A DNA stretch of 64,000 bases. Origin: an uncultured Prevotellaceae bacterium. Its GTDB lineage: Bacteria > Bacteroidota > Bacteroidia > Bacteroidales > Bacteroidaceae. How positions within the stretch are numbered: the first letter of the stretch is position 1; each line of letters begins with the position of its first letter. This document shows positions 49,887 to 57,669 of this stretch, piece by piece. A program made the translations under genes and the position numbers. The stretch spans positions 1-64,000 of the forward strand of contig CADCDK010000007.1 of NCBI GenBank assembly GCA_902800185.1. The letters run 5' to 3'. The notes beneath the pieces are model-generated. The model saw only the letters and a list, made by a program, of their open reading frames with translations. It did not search any database and was not told the origin of the DNA.

Positions 49887-50720
49887 ATGAGTAAATACCG
49901 TACCGCTATGATCTTGTTCCTGGTGTTCGAGGTCATTGCCGTGTGGCTTTGGCAGTCAACGGGCAATTTGTTCTTCCTTCTGAACTTCTCCTATATCGGT
50001 ATCTCCATTGGTGTGGGAGTCGCTTTGATTGCGGCAGGGTGGAAGTATGGCAGGGAATTGACCCAGTTCTTGGTTGGTTCGTATATGTTGGTGTTCCTCG
50101 GTTTGATCTGTAGGGAGAACATGCAGATGGAGGGATTTTGGTTTTATGTGGCATCTGGTATATTCGGTGGTGCCACGCTCCACTATTTCATTGCCAAAAT
50201 CCTTGGTCCCCTGTTCTTCGGGAGGGGATGGTGTGGATATGCCTGTTGGACGGCCATGATTCTCGACTTGCTGCCTTATCAAACACCCCGAAGCGGGCGG
50301 CGCAGACTGGGATACATCAGATACATCATGTTTGCCCTCTCCTTGGCTCTCGTTGTGGTGCTGTTTTTGATGGGCAAAGCCGACCACACCACCATGTTCA
50401 AACTGTTTCTGGCTGGTAATGTGTTCTATTATCTCGTGGGTATCACACTTGCTTTCTTCTTCAAGGACAATCGAGCTTTCTGTAAGTACATCTGTCCAAT
50501 CACGGTGTTCCTGAAGCCCATGAGCTATTTCTCGCGGCTGCGTATCAGGTGCGACGAAAGCAAGTGCATCCAGTGTGGTAAATGCCTGAAGGTGTGCCCG
50601 ATGGATGTAGAGGTGTGCAATGACTCCCGCCATCGCAAGAATGCAACGGAGTGTATCTTGTGCCAGAGCTGTACAAAAGCCTGTCCCGTCAAGGCATTGA
50701 CTTCTAAGTGGAAGCTTTGA
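49887..50720 (+). CDS. 4Fe-4S polyferredoxin membrane protein (NapH/MauN-like)
   Basis: 277 residues with about five membrane helices and CxxxCP motifs between them (RGWCGYACWTAMI, FCKYICPITVFLKP). At the C-terminus two ferredoxin clusters appear: CIQCGKCLKVCPMDVEVC and CILCQSCTKACPVKAL. Related proteins move electrons across or within the membrane. The partner is not evident. It is the last gene of the subtilase operon. Confidence 0.85.
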   Translation: MSKYRTAMILFLVFEVIAVWLWQSTGNLFFLLNFSYIGISIGVGVALIAAGWKYGRELTQFLVGSYMLVFLGLICRENMQMEGFWFYVASGIFGGATLHYFIAKILGPLFFGRGWCGYACWTAMILDLLPYQTPRSGRRRLGYIRYIMFALSLALVVVLFLMGKADHTTMFKLFLAGNVFYYLVGITLAFFFKDNRAFCKYICPITVFLKPMSYFSRLRIRCDESKCIQCGKCLKVCPMDVEVCNDSRHRKNATECILCQSCTKACPVKALTSKWKL

Positions 50721-51428
50721 CATGTCCGAGCACTTTTGACCTCGATTGCTTTGTCAAGATTTTTGGTCAAAAAACGTATCAACTAAAAATCGCATTCTAG
50801 AACGGAGATCTGCACAAATTCCCATTTTTGTGCAGCCGTTTTTATGCCTTCATGACCTCGAAACAGTGCTCCAACACCCCCATATCTATGCTTTTACACC
50901 CTCATTACAGTGTTTTGAGCACCTCATTACATTGAGTTAAGGGTGTTAGAACATAGAGTTAGGAGGACTAACTCTAAGAGTTATGGTCCAAAACTGGCAT
51001 CTCCACATTTTATCAAACAGACCCTTAAAAGCTAAGCGTTTGACAATCAACGGTTTGCTAAAAGCTCAAATTTTCGCGATTTTTCGGCCTATAGAAAATT
51101 TATTTTCAAATATGCGATTCTCGTGAGGGTCATTGTCAAGAAAATTCATTTCCAATCATGTGCAAGGAGAACAAACTTGATTGGAGGGGGGATTTGTAAT
51201 TCCTCGTTCTTCCCTATTTTGTCTTTATTTTAGGCCGAATAGCGTTAATCTTCCCAAATTCGTTGTTCTTTACAAGTTTTTTCGTAACTTTGTAAGAATT
51301 TGCTGGATTTCTTTATATAAAGGCAGTTTGGGAGATTGAGGAAAAATCGGGTTACTTAGTTTATTTTATGGACTCATTGCTATTGATAGAGTTAATTTTG
51401 TACCTTTGCAGTAGTAAACGACGTAATC
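50721..51428. other. Non-coding stretch with two promoter-like sites
   Basis: About 700 bp without a supportable gene. TAACTTTG at 51285-51292 with TTG 19 nt upstream and the TTTTTTCG spacer looks like a module promoter that now has no gene behind it. TACCTTTG at 51401-51408 precedes the IS5-like remnant. The rest is AT-rich. Confidence 0.5.
51263..51292 (+). promoter_or_regulatory. Orphan module-type promoter
   Basis: TTG (51263-51265), 19 nt with AAGTTTTTTCG, TAACTTTG (51285-51292). The nearest downstream coding sequence is a transposase remnant. Confidence 0.45.
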
Positions 51429-51690
51429 ATGAAGAAAACGACGATATATAGGAGGCCGATGGGTGAGAATCTCTTTGAGGAGGAACTCACCATATAGGCT
51501 CTGTCTGCAATGGGTAATCCACTTGAGCAACTATCTGCTCTTGTGGACTTCGAGATGTTCCGTCCAGAATTGGAGGACATCCTGGTAAAGAAAGACTACA
51601 AATCGACGGCAGGCTGTCCGCAGTTCGATGTTGTCTTAATGTTCAAAGTCATATTGAAGGTATGGCTTCCACTCACAAATATTAATTTTT
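51429..51690 (+). pseudogene. IS5-like transposase remnant with in-frame amber stop
   Basis: From ATG at 51429 the frame reads MKKTTIYRRPMGENLFEEEL, then TI, a TAG stop at about 51495, then ALSAMGNPLEQLSALVDFEM continuing FRPELEDILVKKDYKSTAG and FDVVLMFKVILKVW, after which similarity ends. The text matches the N-terminus of IS5/IS1182-type transposases, where the TAG position normally encodes an amino acid. Only the first fifth of the gene remains. Confidence 0.7.
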
Positions 51691-51805
51691 AGAACTCATC
51701 TTTACTGATTCCACTTTAAAACGTCCGACTTTTTAAAGTGGACTCAGTCAAGGATTTTGCAAATAATATACCAAAACCGGTATAAAATTCGGTCGCAATG
51801 TCCCT

Positions 51806-51950
51806 TTAATGCCGGTTCTCTGACCTAAGGTACTGAATCAGGTCTTTGGGGAAATTGGTTTCGATGATGGTGAAGCCTTCGGCAATCAGCCATCCCCATC
51901 CTTCAGAGGGACGGAGGAAAATGGAGGTGTTGTCGTCATGGCCGGCGGTG
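51806..51950 (-). pseudogene. C-terminal remnant of a glycerophosphodiester phosphodiesterase
   Basis: The last 48 codons on the minus strand read GHDDNTSIFLRPSEGWGWLI, then AEGFTIIETNFPKDLIQYLR. This resembles the C-terminal end of GDPD enzymes (GWLIEQG-IIQTDRP-LLEYLRS pattern). Upstream of about 51950 the same frame turns into the antisense of the sigma factor gene, so the rest of the enzyme is gone. Confidence 0.5.
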
Positions 51951-52366
51951 TGGCCTGGCCATGTGGCGGCAACAAGGGCGATGCCGACGACCTGGCGCAG
52001 GACGCACTGGTGAAGGCTTACCTCTCGTCGGCAGGCTATCAGGACCGAGGCCGCTTCCGCTCGTGGCTCTTCAAGATTGCCCACAACACGTTCCTCAACC
52101 ACAGGGCGAGCCTGCGCACTGCCGCGACGCTCGACGAGGCACGGACGCTCGTCAGCCCCACGGCTGCCGACAGCAGTTTCGAGCACCAGAGCCTCTATCT
52201 CGCCCTGCGCACCCTGCCGCCCAAGGAGCGGTCGGCCATCACGCTCTACTACCTGAGCGGCTACGACATCAAGGAGATTGCCGCCATCACCGACACCTCG
52301 GAGGATGCCGTGAAGAAGCAGCTCTCGCGGGGCCGTGACAAACTGAAAGAAAGACTGAAGCTATGA
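51938..52366 (+). pseudogene. ECF sigma factor lacking its N-terminus
   Basis: From GDADDLAQDALVKAYL onward the sequence is a normal sigma-70 region 2 (RFRSWLFKIAHNTFLNH) and region 4 (LRTLPPKERSAITLYYLSGY DIKEIAAITDTSEDAVKKQL). The first 25-30 residues of region 2 are missing. The open frame begins within the GDPD remnant, giving a meaningless MAGGVAWPCGGNK start. It overlaps the next gene by 4 bp (ATGA). The regulator is probably dead, or lost its original start when a deletion joined two genes. Confidence 0.75.
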
Positions 52367-52824
52367 GTAAACTGCAAGGAGATACTGAAGTTATGACAAA
52401 AGACAAAGCCCTTGAGGAATTGTTCCTCGCCCAGCAACCCCACTTCGACGACCAGGCCGACTTCATGGCCATGCTCACCCGCCGCCTCGATGCCGTGGAG
52501 TATGTCCGACGGCATCAGGAGGCCACGCTTCGCCGCTACAAACTGGCGATGGCCGCCGCCTTCGTCGTGGGCCTCGTCAGTGGGGCCCTCACCCAGGCGT
52601 TCATCCTGTCCGAGCCTGCCGACGTGCCTCTGTTCACCGTCCGTGTCCAGTCGGGGCTTTTGCTCTGGCTCGCCCAGAACTCCCGCCTCTTCTCGGCCAC
52701 CGTCCTCGCCCTGCTGCTGAGTTTCGGCACGATGAGCATCATCCGCAACGTCCACGACATCCTGCGCATGCGCCGCGCCCTTTCAGGCACGAATGTACAA
52801 AACGCATTTCCGCTTTTCCAATAA
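52363..52824 (+). CDS. Probable anti-sigma membrane protein
   Basis: 153 residues. A cytosolic N-terminal part of about 60 residues (LEELFLAQQPHFDDQADFMA) is followed by two membrane helices (LAMAAAFVVGLVSGALTQAF and ATVLALLLSFGTMSII). Its start overlaps the stop of the ECF sigma gene by 4 bp, the usual arrangement for an anti-sigma factor. With the sigma gene truncated it may be an orphan. Confidence 0.6.
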   Translation: MSKLQGDTEVMTKDKALEELFLAQQPHFDDQADFMAMLTRRLDAVEYVRRHQEATLRRYKLAMAAAFVVGLVSGALTQAFILSEPADVPLFTVRVQSGLLLWLAQNSRLFSATVLALLLSFGTMSIIRNVHDILRMRRALSGTNVQNAFPLFQ

Positions 52825-52858
52825 AGCGCAGTAGTATTTATTGCGAATAATATATCAA

Positions 52859-52901
52859 TTCGGGTATAAATTTGGATGATACATTCAAAATTATACCCGA
52901 A
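52859..52901. terminator. Inverted repeat after the sigma/anti-sigma pair
   Basis: TTCGGGTATAA (52859-52869) pairs with TTATACCCGAA (52891-52901), with A/T pairs continuing inward and a loop of about 13 nt. It lies between convergent genes and lacks a T tract; it may be a bidirectional terminator. Confidence 0.5.
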
Positions 52902-52935
52902 CTGATGTAATAAAGCGGTTGCGACTATCTAACGG

Positions 52936-53229
52936 TTATGTCTTTTTTACATTCAGATAGCTTTTCAGCGCTTTCACATAATCCTCAAAGGCTTTCAGCC
53001 CTACAGGCGTGATGCGGCAGAGGGTACAGGGCTTCTTGCCTTTGAAGGTCTTCTCCACCTCAATGTAACCAGCTGCTGAGAGCTTGTCTATCTGCACACT
53101 TAGGTTGCCCGCCGTAGCTCCCGTCTGCTCCTTGATGTAGGGGAACTCGGCTTCCTCTGTACTAATGAGCAGCGACATCACGGCCAGTCGCAACTCGGCA
53201 TGCAGCAGGGGGTCTAATGGCTTGAACAT
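52936..53229 (-). CDS. Winged-helix transcriptional regulator (MarR/HTH_34-like)
   Basis: 97 residues. DPLLHAELRLAVMSLLISTE, then EQTGATAGNLSVQIDKLSAA GYIEVEKTFKGKKPCT, a winged-helix of the type found in short MarR/PadR-like regulators. It lies 13 bp downstream of a membrane protein gene in the same operon, a common pairing in Bacteroidetes in which the regulator probably controls the operon. Confidence 0.82.
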   Translation of the reverse strand: MFKPLDPLLHAELRLAVMSLLISTEEAEFPYIKEQTGATAGNLSVQIDKLSAAGYIEVEKTFKGKKPCTLCRITPVGLKAFEDYVKALKSYLNVKKT

Positions 53230-53242
53230 GAGCTGGTCCTCC

Positions 53243-53869
53243 TTATTTCTGGTTTTGCATGAAAATCGTTACACCTGGCACAATCAGACCAATCAAGGCC
53301 ACGACTGCCATCACATAGAGCTGTGTATGACCTGTGAAATGCAATGCGCCGAAAAATCCGCCGATGCCTGCGATAAGACCGCATACCTGAATGATGCGGT
53401 TTCGGATGACGAGTCCTGTAATTGTTGTACCCATGCCGAAGCACAGCGAGATGATACTGGTGATGCAGCCAAACACATATACCTTTGGCATTATCAGTTC
53501 CATTGGCAGCATTCCACTGCCGATAAAACCAAGAAGCATGCCTACGCCACAACAGAATACCCCAAAGGTTGCCCACACATGACCGATGGTCTTCCCTACA
53601 AAAGTAGTCGGGATGCTTTCTCTTCGTTTGCCAATTATCCAGTCGCCTGCATATCCTATCAGCCACAACACAGCCCACAGCAAATTCCATACAGGCCCGC
53701 CATGATCCTTCCATAAGTAAGCTATGAGCAACGAGAATATGACTACGCAAGATCCCCACCAAATGAGTGGTATGGCCGAATTCTTGTTGATGGTGCGCTG
53801 ACTGCGCTCTATTGATTCTCTGATGATCTCCAGACTGCGCTCGGCAGTCATGTTATTCTTTTCTTCCAT
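53243..53869 (-). CDS. Multi-pass membrane protein paired with the winged-helix regulator
   Basis: 208 residues. After a 30-residue polar N-terminus (SLEIIRESIERSQRTINKNS) there are about six helices (IPLIWWGSCVVIFSLLIAYL, VWATFGVFCCGVGMLLGFIG, LYVMAVVALIGLIVPGVTIF). I do not recognise the function. The promoter is at 53977-54008. Confidence 0.7.
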   Translation of the reverse strand: MEEKNNMTAERSLEIIRESIERSQRTINKNSAIPLIWWGSCVVIFSLLIAYLWKDHGGPVWNLLWAVLWLIGYAGDWIIGKRRESIPTTFVGKTIGHVWATFGVFCCGVGMLLGFIGSGMLPMELIMPKVYVFGCITSIISLCFGMGTTITGLVIRNRIIQVCGLIAGIGGFFGALHFTGHTQLYVMAVVALIGLIVPGVTIFMQNQK

Positions 53870-53976
53870 TGTTGTTCCATTTTTAAGTGATGTTCTACTT
53901 TTGTTTACTGCTCTCTGGCCTCATCCGTGCTCCTGCAGAAAGCACGTCTTCGGCCAATCGTGTCCGGTTCACGCTG

Positions 53977-54008
53977 CAAAGATAGATAAGTTTATAATAT
54001 AAACCAAA
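53977..54008 (-). promoter_or_regulatory. Promoter of the membrane protein / winged-helix operon
   Basis: Minus-strand TTTG (54005-54008), 20 nt, TATCTTTG (53977-53984). The leader is about 100 nt. Confidence 0.65.
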
Positions 54009-54275
54009 CTATTCCGTAAATATTTTGCTCTAATTGCTGATTTTTAACATTTCGCATAGAACAAGGGCAAATACGAATGCGGCATTAATTCGTTAAAAGT
54101 AAGAGGCGGCAACGCAAAATCGTGGAAGCGTCCTGCTCCGCTCTCGTCACTTTTCATCTTTAATGCCATGGCCGCTGATTCTGAAACGTCATTGCCGAGG
54201 AGGGTGACGGCAAGAAGGTGGCGGAAGATATGGGGAACCACGGCGTTCGCCCTTGCCATTAATCACCCTCAGACT

Positions 54276-54395
54276 TCACTTCTTTGGCAGGCTATTCTCT
54301 TTCTGTATCAATTCTCTGATGGCCCTGTCATAGTCGCTTTCATACTGCAGCATCTCCATTTTGCGATACTTCTCAAAAGAAAAAAATATGATTTT
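54276..54395 (-). pseudogene. Short coding remnant, family unknown
   Basis: The minus strand reads FEKYRKMEMLQYESDYDRAI, then RELIQKENSLPKK and a TGA at 54276-54278. This looks like the helical end of a protein but has no start of its own. The flanking 54009-54275 holds no gene I can support. Confidence 0.3.
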
Positions 54396-54419
54396 CGTTT
54401 TTTTTTCGTGGAAAATTCG

Positions 54420-54427
54420 TATCTTTG
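54420..54427 (+). promoter_or_regulatory. -7 box of the lipoprotein operon
   Basis: TATCTTTG 40 bp upstream of the first start codon. The upstream TTTTCGTTTTTTTTTCG resembles the conserved module, but the -33 box is weak. Confidence 0.55.
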
Positions 54428-54467
54428 CGGCGTTTATACATGCTGACTAACCTAACAATTCATCAAG

Positions 54468-55520
54468 ATGAAACAAAAGATTCTTTATTCCTATATCCTG
54501 CTGCTATCCTTCGCCACATTTTTTACAGCCTGTTCAAAGGACGAACAGCAGGGCGAAACGCCGATTGGAAAAGACCTGACGGTTCTCTTTGCGTGGGAAT
54601 CCGGTTTCTCTGGTGCAGGCTACGACGATGCTATTCTCAAGTCCGTGTCGGAAAGTCAGGCGGCACATCCGGAGATGACGGTTCATCTCATAAGACCCAA
54701 GAGCCAAGCCGAGGCCCTTGCCCTTGTGAACGATTTCACAGCCAAGAATGGAAATGCAGAGAAAGCTCTTATCCTCTGCGGTCCCCAGTACGAGTCTCTG
54801 GCACAAAGGATTCAGCCTGGAGCGGGGCGCATCCTCTTGGTAGATAGCGAAAAGGAAATGTCAGGCGGTCTCTCCACCCTGCAGTTGAAACGCTACGGCG
54901 GGGCTTGGCTGGCGGGAGCCCTCAGCAAGGGTCTGAAGTTGCATATCATCAAGGCTTTTGACGGCGACCGCATGATGGACACGGTGGCCGACGGCATTGA
55001 GGATGGTTATCGGGATGCCGGCGGACAGGAGAGTTTCCGCATTGTGCTGTCGGACAGTTACCGTGGCACGAACATGCCCGACGAGTTGTTCAACCTGCTG
55101 TATATGAATCCAACGGCATACTTCGATGTCGACGGTGTTTGTCTGGTGCCGGTGTGTGGCGCTTCCCGGATGGGAGCCTACTCCTTCTCCAACAATTATT
55201 TCGTGCTTTCCCTGGGCATCGGGGAGGACTGTAGTGTCTTCTCTGACATCCTGCCATATTCTCTCATTTACGATATGGGAGAAATCATCAAGACTTATAT
55301 CAACCAGTGGATCGCCGGCCAGTCGTGGCCTACTCATAAGGACTTTGGCCTGTCCACCGGTCATGTGCGTATTCAGTACAACGACCGTTTCTTTACATTG
55401 GGTAGTAAGCGTGGGTTCCTTAAGGACGACGAGGCATTCCTTACAAAGGACGAATACAAAGCGCTGGAAGCGCAATACTTAGAAACCGCAAAAGAAAAGG
55501 AGGTGACCCATGCGTACTAA
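54468..55520 (+). CDS. BMP-family-like binding lipoprotein
   Basis: 350 residues. Lipobox FFTACS (Cys near residue 22). The mature part resembles the BMP/PnrA type of periplasmic-binding fold: FAWESGFSGAGYDDAILKSV, AEKALILCGPQYESLAQRIQ, LKRYGGAWLAGALSKGLKLH and TVADGIEDGYRDAGG. No permease or ATPase is adjacent, so it may be a surface or periplasmic sensor rather than a transporter part. It opens the six-gene lipoprotein operon and overlaps the next gene by 11 bp. Confidence 0.65.
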   Translation: MKQKILYSYILLLSFATFFTACSKDEQQGETPIGKDLTVLFAWESGFSGAGYDDAILKSVSESQAAHPEMTVHLIRPKSQAEALALVNDFTAKNGNAEKALILCGPQYESLAQRIQPGAGRILLVDSEKEMSGGLSTLQLKRYGGAWLAGALSKGLKLHIIKAFDGDRMMDTVADGIEDGYRDAGGQESFRIVLSDSYRGTNMPDELFNLLYMNPTAYFDVDGVCLVPVCGASRMGAYSFSNNYFVLSLGIGEDCSVFSDILPYSLIYDMGEIIKTYINQWIAGQSWPTHKDFGLSTGHVRIQYNDRFFTLGSKRGFLKDDEAFLTKDEYKALEAQYLETAKEKEVTHAY

Positions 55521-57657
55521 ACTGCTATTGCTGTTCACGCTTCTGCTTCTCTGGAGTTGCAAGGATGAGAGTCAGACGCCCAGTACCAATCAGAGCGTGA
55601 AAACGAACTCCTACAAAGTGGCCGTGATTATGCCTCAGGATATCTGGGGCAGTATGAAACCCGTGGCTGAGCAGGCTCTCCAGAACGTGGCGAAAGCTCA
55701 AGGGGGATTGGCGGAAAGCGTGGCGCTGAACCTGGAATGGATTGACGAGTCTGCCGCGAACCTGAAGGATGAAGTGTATCGCATCACCCACGACAACACC
55801 TATGCTGCCATCATCGGACCTAAATACAGTCGTCACGCCCGCATGGTGGCCAAGGAGAGCCTTTCGTACCGCATCCCCGTACTGATGCCCAGCGTCACTT
55901 CTGCGGAGGTTCAGCGTATCTATGCGGGCAGCAACCGTACGGCTCCAAACATCTTCTGCATGTCAGAAAGCGACCTTGCCCAATGTCAGGCCATCTTGAG
56001 CGTCATCTCCCGCCAGATGTGGGTGAGCCGTGTGCTGCTGATGTCCCGTCAGGACGACTCCGACGATTACGTCACTTCCTTCAATGCCTATCTGCCTTTC
56101 CTGGCTGCGGAACTCGGCTTCGCCAAGATACAGGTCTGCCCCTTCCAAGACAAGGAGAGTATGCGCGGACAGGTAAAAACCATTGCCGCTCAATCGGACA
56201 ACGACCATTTCATCAGCGGCATCTGCTTTGTTCCATCGACCATCCAAGAAATGCTCTGGCTCGACGAAATACTGACGGAGGAAGGCATCGTGCAGGACGA
56301 AGGCTTCAGTTTCCCCCGCATTTACTGCACCGATGTTGCCAGCAACGATGTGCTGGAAAGACAGCTGAAGCACGAATACGAAGGCATAGCCCTCTGCGGC
56401 AGTCCTGAAAGTGGTTTCCCCGCCATGCGAAAAGCCCTTAGCGGCAAGGAAATACAAAACGGCTACGCCCAGTTCTACGATTGTTTCACTCTTCTGGGAA
56501 TGGCGCTGGCTCACAAGGAGACCGCAGGACTGGAAACCGTGCGCGAGGCTATTGTTGCCGTGATGGATGCCTGTGACGGGTATGGAGACAAACTGGGATG
56601 GACTCCCGAGGGTCTTTCCGCAGGGTTCTGTGCCATCCGTAACGGCCAGTTGACCAACATGGCGGGAGCTTCTGGCTGCTGGGTCTTTGACCGCGAGACT
56701 CACATCAGTCAGCTGGGTACTTGGTTCGGTCACTGGCGGTTCTACGGTGGGGCCTATCATTTTGTGGAGTACCTTACCCGCAGTGACTACGCCGACAAGG
56801 CCTCCATGGATCAGCTCTGGAATATGGAGACGGGAGACAGAGGCTGGGAAAAACCCATCAGTGATAAGGATTTTGACTACGAGCCACTACAAGACCGCTA
56901 TGCTGTGGTGATGGCCACCTCTACGGGATGGATTAACTACCGCCACCAGGCGGATGCCCTCGACATCTACCGTATGCTCAGAAACGCCGGCTTCGATGAT
57001 GACCACATCGTGCTCATCACCGAGGACGACCTGGCCAACGATCCTGATAATCCTCATCCCGGTGTGGTACACGTCACTCCTAACGGGGAAAACCTCCACT
57101 TGAACATCAGGAACGACTACAAAATCAGTCAGCTCACCCCTGCCGATTTGGAAAATATCCTCAAGGGCAATGTCACAGGACGCACACCGCAGGTCGTACA
57201 TGGCAGCAAGAACACCAATGTGCTCTTCTTCTGGAGTGGCCACGGAAAATACGACGGCAGCCTCAACTGGGCAGGTGACGTGATCACTGCTGGGGAAATC
57301 CGTGCTGCCATCCATGGGGCGCAGGACAACTTCCGCAAAATGCTGCTGGTCATGGAAACCTGCTACAGCGGCTCGGTAGGCGAGTATCTTACCGGTATTC
57401 CCGGACTGATGGTGCTCACGGCAGCGGCTCCAGGCGAGAAATCGCATGCCGACGTCATAGAGGGCAACATCTATCTCTCGAACGCCTTTACCCGTGTGTT
57501 CCGCGAGGAGGTGGAGAAGAATCCGGACATCAGCATCTACGACCTTTACATAGAACTGGCCCGCCACACGACGGCCTCGCACGCCAGGATGTATAACTAC
57601 GACTGGTATGGCAGCGTCTATAACAACACCTTAGGAGAATATTTCAAACAACAATAA
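55510..57657 (+). CDS. Lipoprotein fusing a periplasmic-binding domain to a legumain-like (C13) protease
   Basis: 715 residues. Lipobox LLWSCK. Residues 35-420 match a type 1 periplasmic-binding fold (YKVAVIMPQDIWGSMKPVAE, YAAIIGPKYSRHARMVAKES, FYDCFTLLGMALAHKE). Residues 455-710 form a caspase-clan peptidase of the C13 type: YAVVMATSTGWINYRHQADA, DDHIVLITEDDLANDPDNPH, catalytic His in LFFWSGHGKYDGS and Cys in LLVMETCYSGSVGEYL, then LMVLTAAAPGEKSHA. Legumains cut after Asn or Asp. A near-perfect Shine-Dalgarno (AAGGAGGTGA at 55497) precedes the start, rare in this phylum. Confidence 0.85.
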   Translation: MRTKLLLLFTLLLLWSCKDESQTPSTNQSVKTNSYKVAVIMPQDIWGSMKPVAEQALQNVAKAQGGLAESVALNLEWIDESAANLKDEVYRITHDNTYAAIIGPKYSRHARMVAKESLSYRIPVLMPSVTSAEVQRIYAGSNRTAPNIFCMSESDLAQCQAILSVISRQMWVSRVLLMSRQDDSDDYVTSFNAYLPFLAAELGFAKIQVCPFQDKESMRGQVKTIAAQSDNDHFISGICFVPSTIQEMLWLDEILTEEGIVQDEGFSFPRIYCTDVASNDVLERQLKHEYEGIALCGSPESGFPAMRKALSGKEIQNGYAQFYDCFTLLGMALAHKETAGLETVREAIVAVMDACDGYGDKLGWTPEGLSAGFCAIRNGQLTNMAGASGCWVFDRETHISQLGTWFGHWRFYGGAYHFVEYLTRSDYADKASMDQLWNMETGDRGWEKPISDKDFDYEPLQDRYAVVMATSTGWINYRHQADALDIYRMLRNAGFDDDHIVLITEDDLANDPDNPHPGVVHVTPNGENLHLNIRNDYKISQLTPADLENILKGNVTGRTPQVVHGSKNTNVLFFWSGHGKYDGSLNWAGDVITAGEIRAAIHGAQDNFRKMLLVMETCYSGSVGEYLTGIPGLMVLTAAAPGEKSHADVIEGNIYLSNAFTRVFREEVEKNPDISIYDLYIELARHTTASHARMYNYDWYGSVYNNTLGEYFKQQ

Positions 57658-57669
57658 TCATATAGAATA

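Noticed and set aside
51492..51497. Possible amber recoding in the IS5-like frame
   Set aside because: The gene is also truncated soon after and lacks its catalytic part, so decay explains the stop codon better than recoding.
54044..54259. 71-codon minus-strand frame (ends LPLFYAKC)
   Set aside because: No promoter, no recognisable domain and located among short remnants; I could not support it as a gene.
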